Shown one piece after another: positions 63,868 to 64,000 of a stretch of 64,000 bases of DNA. Below the pieces are notes generated by a model. It did not search any database and had not been told where the DNA came from. It saw nothing but the letters and a program-made list of their open reading frames with translations. How positions within the stretch are numbered: position 1 is the first letter of the stretch; each line of letters begins with the position of its first letter. The position numbers and the translations under genes were made by a program. Source of the stretch: Ectothiorhodospira sp. BSL-9 (GTDB taxonomy: Bacteria; Pseudomonadota; Gammaproteobacteria; Ectothiorhodospirales; Ectothiorhodospiraceae); assembly GCF_001632845.1 (NCBI RefSeq), contig NZ_CP011994.1:1426001-1490000 (forward strand). The letters are read 5' to 3'.

Positions 63868-64000
63868 TCAGTCGGCCATGGCGTCCTGCACGGCACCAAA
63901 GCTGCGGATGAACGGCTCATTGCGCCGGATGTCTGCGGGCAGGGCCGCGATGGCGCTGCGGGCCGCACTCGCACCGGGATAGGAGCCGAACACGACGCCA
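63868..64000 (-). CDS. SPOR-domain protein, C-terminal end (partial)
   Basis: The gene runs off the window edge. The 43 visible C-terminal residues, VVFGSYPGASAARSAIAALP then ADIRRNEPFIRSFGAVQDAM, match the last strand and helix of DamX-like SPOR domains (YGSY...AxxAxxxLP...RPFxRxFxxxQ), which bind septal peptidoglycan. It lies 47 bases upstream of dnaG in the same direction, where rpsU would be expected. Confidence 0.6.
   Translation of the reverse strand, partial: GVVFGSYPGASAARSAIAALPADIRRNEPFIRSFGAVQDAMAD

Overview
The window is about 64 kb of high-GC chromosome from a gammaproteobacterium. The best support for that is the dnaG-rpoD-tRNA-Ile(CAU) block, the three-gene pntA1-pntA2-pntB transhydrogenase, the argS-SPOR pair, a DUF1841 gene and a RnfABCDGE cluster. 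Together with pyruvate:ferredoxin oxidoreductase, a rhodanese-type sulfur regulator and many acidic proteins, this suggests a sulfur-metabolising or halo-alkaliphilic lineage such as Ectothiorhodospiraceae. That placement is inference; no rRNA is present to test it. Most of the window is ordinary core genome, with accessory patches at 1-2000, 3.8-9.5 kb, 16-22.5 kb and 25.2-31.3 kb.

Layout. 0-4 kb: an orphan STAS fragment, an AhpD-like gene divergent from an ArsR-rhodanese regulator, a methyltransferase with an internal deletion, a HIT protein and DNA polymerase IV. 3.8-9.5 kb (minus): a tightly overlapping operon for a secreted Ntn-hydrolase, a TolC-like channel, an HlyD-like adaptor and two ABC-2 permeases, with no ATPase. 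9.8-16 kb: DadA, a PAS-GGDEF-EAL protein, a chemoreceptor and the tail of a second EAL gene. 16.1-22.5 kb: four genes coupled by ATGA overlaps encoding an SMC-like ATPase, a MksE-like protein, a kleisin-like protein and a TOPRIM protein. This is a Wadjet/MksBEFG-like system with the ATPase gene first, and it is the strongest candidate for an unusual defence system here. 22.6-25.1 kb: a lone tandem-BMC shell protein, a Nudix hydrolase, DUF2939 and a nucleoside deaminase.

25.2-31.3 kb is a polymorphic-toxin island. It holds a large PAAR-like effector with a muramidase-like N-terminus and an AT-rich C-terminal module, its presumed immunity gene, a 291-bp direct repeat copied from the effector 5' end, and between the repeats a BrnT/BrnA toxin-antitoxin pair and a truncated IS3-family element. 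31.3-32.3 kb: a glycine-zipper lipoprotein and DUF1841, followed by REP-like hairpins. 32.6-43.2 kb: rnfB-nifJ-rnfC-rnfD-rnfG-rnfE-rnfA plus a small Cys-rich membrane protein. Placing a very large, ferredoxin-fused pyruvate:ferredoxin oxidoreductase inside the rnf cluster suggests direct electron exchange between ferredoxin-linked pyruvate metabolism and the Rnf membrane pump.

43.3-64 kb is housekeeping: a glutamine amidotransferase, HrpA, a SPOR protein, ArgS, PriA, transhydrogenase, an HNH nuclease, ferrochelatase, a CinA-like protein, cytochrome b561, a small membrane protein, tRNA-Ile(CAU), RpoD, DnaG and the end of a SPOR-domain gene. No CRISPR array, prophage or rRNA operon was seen. 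All calls come from reading the sequence; no database search was run.
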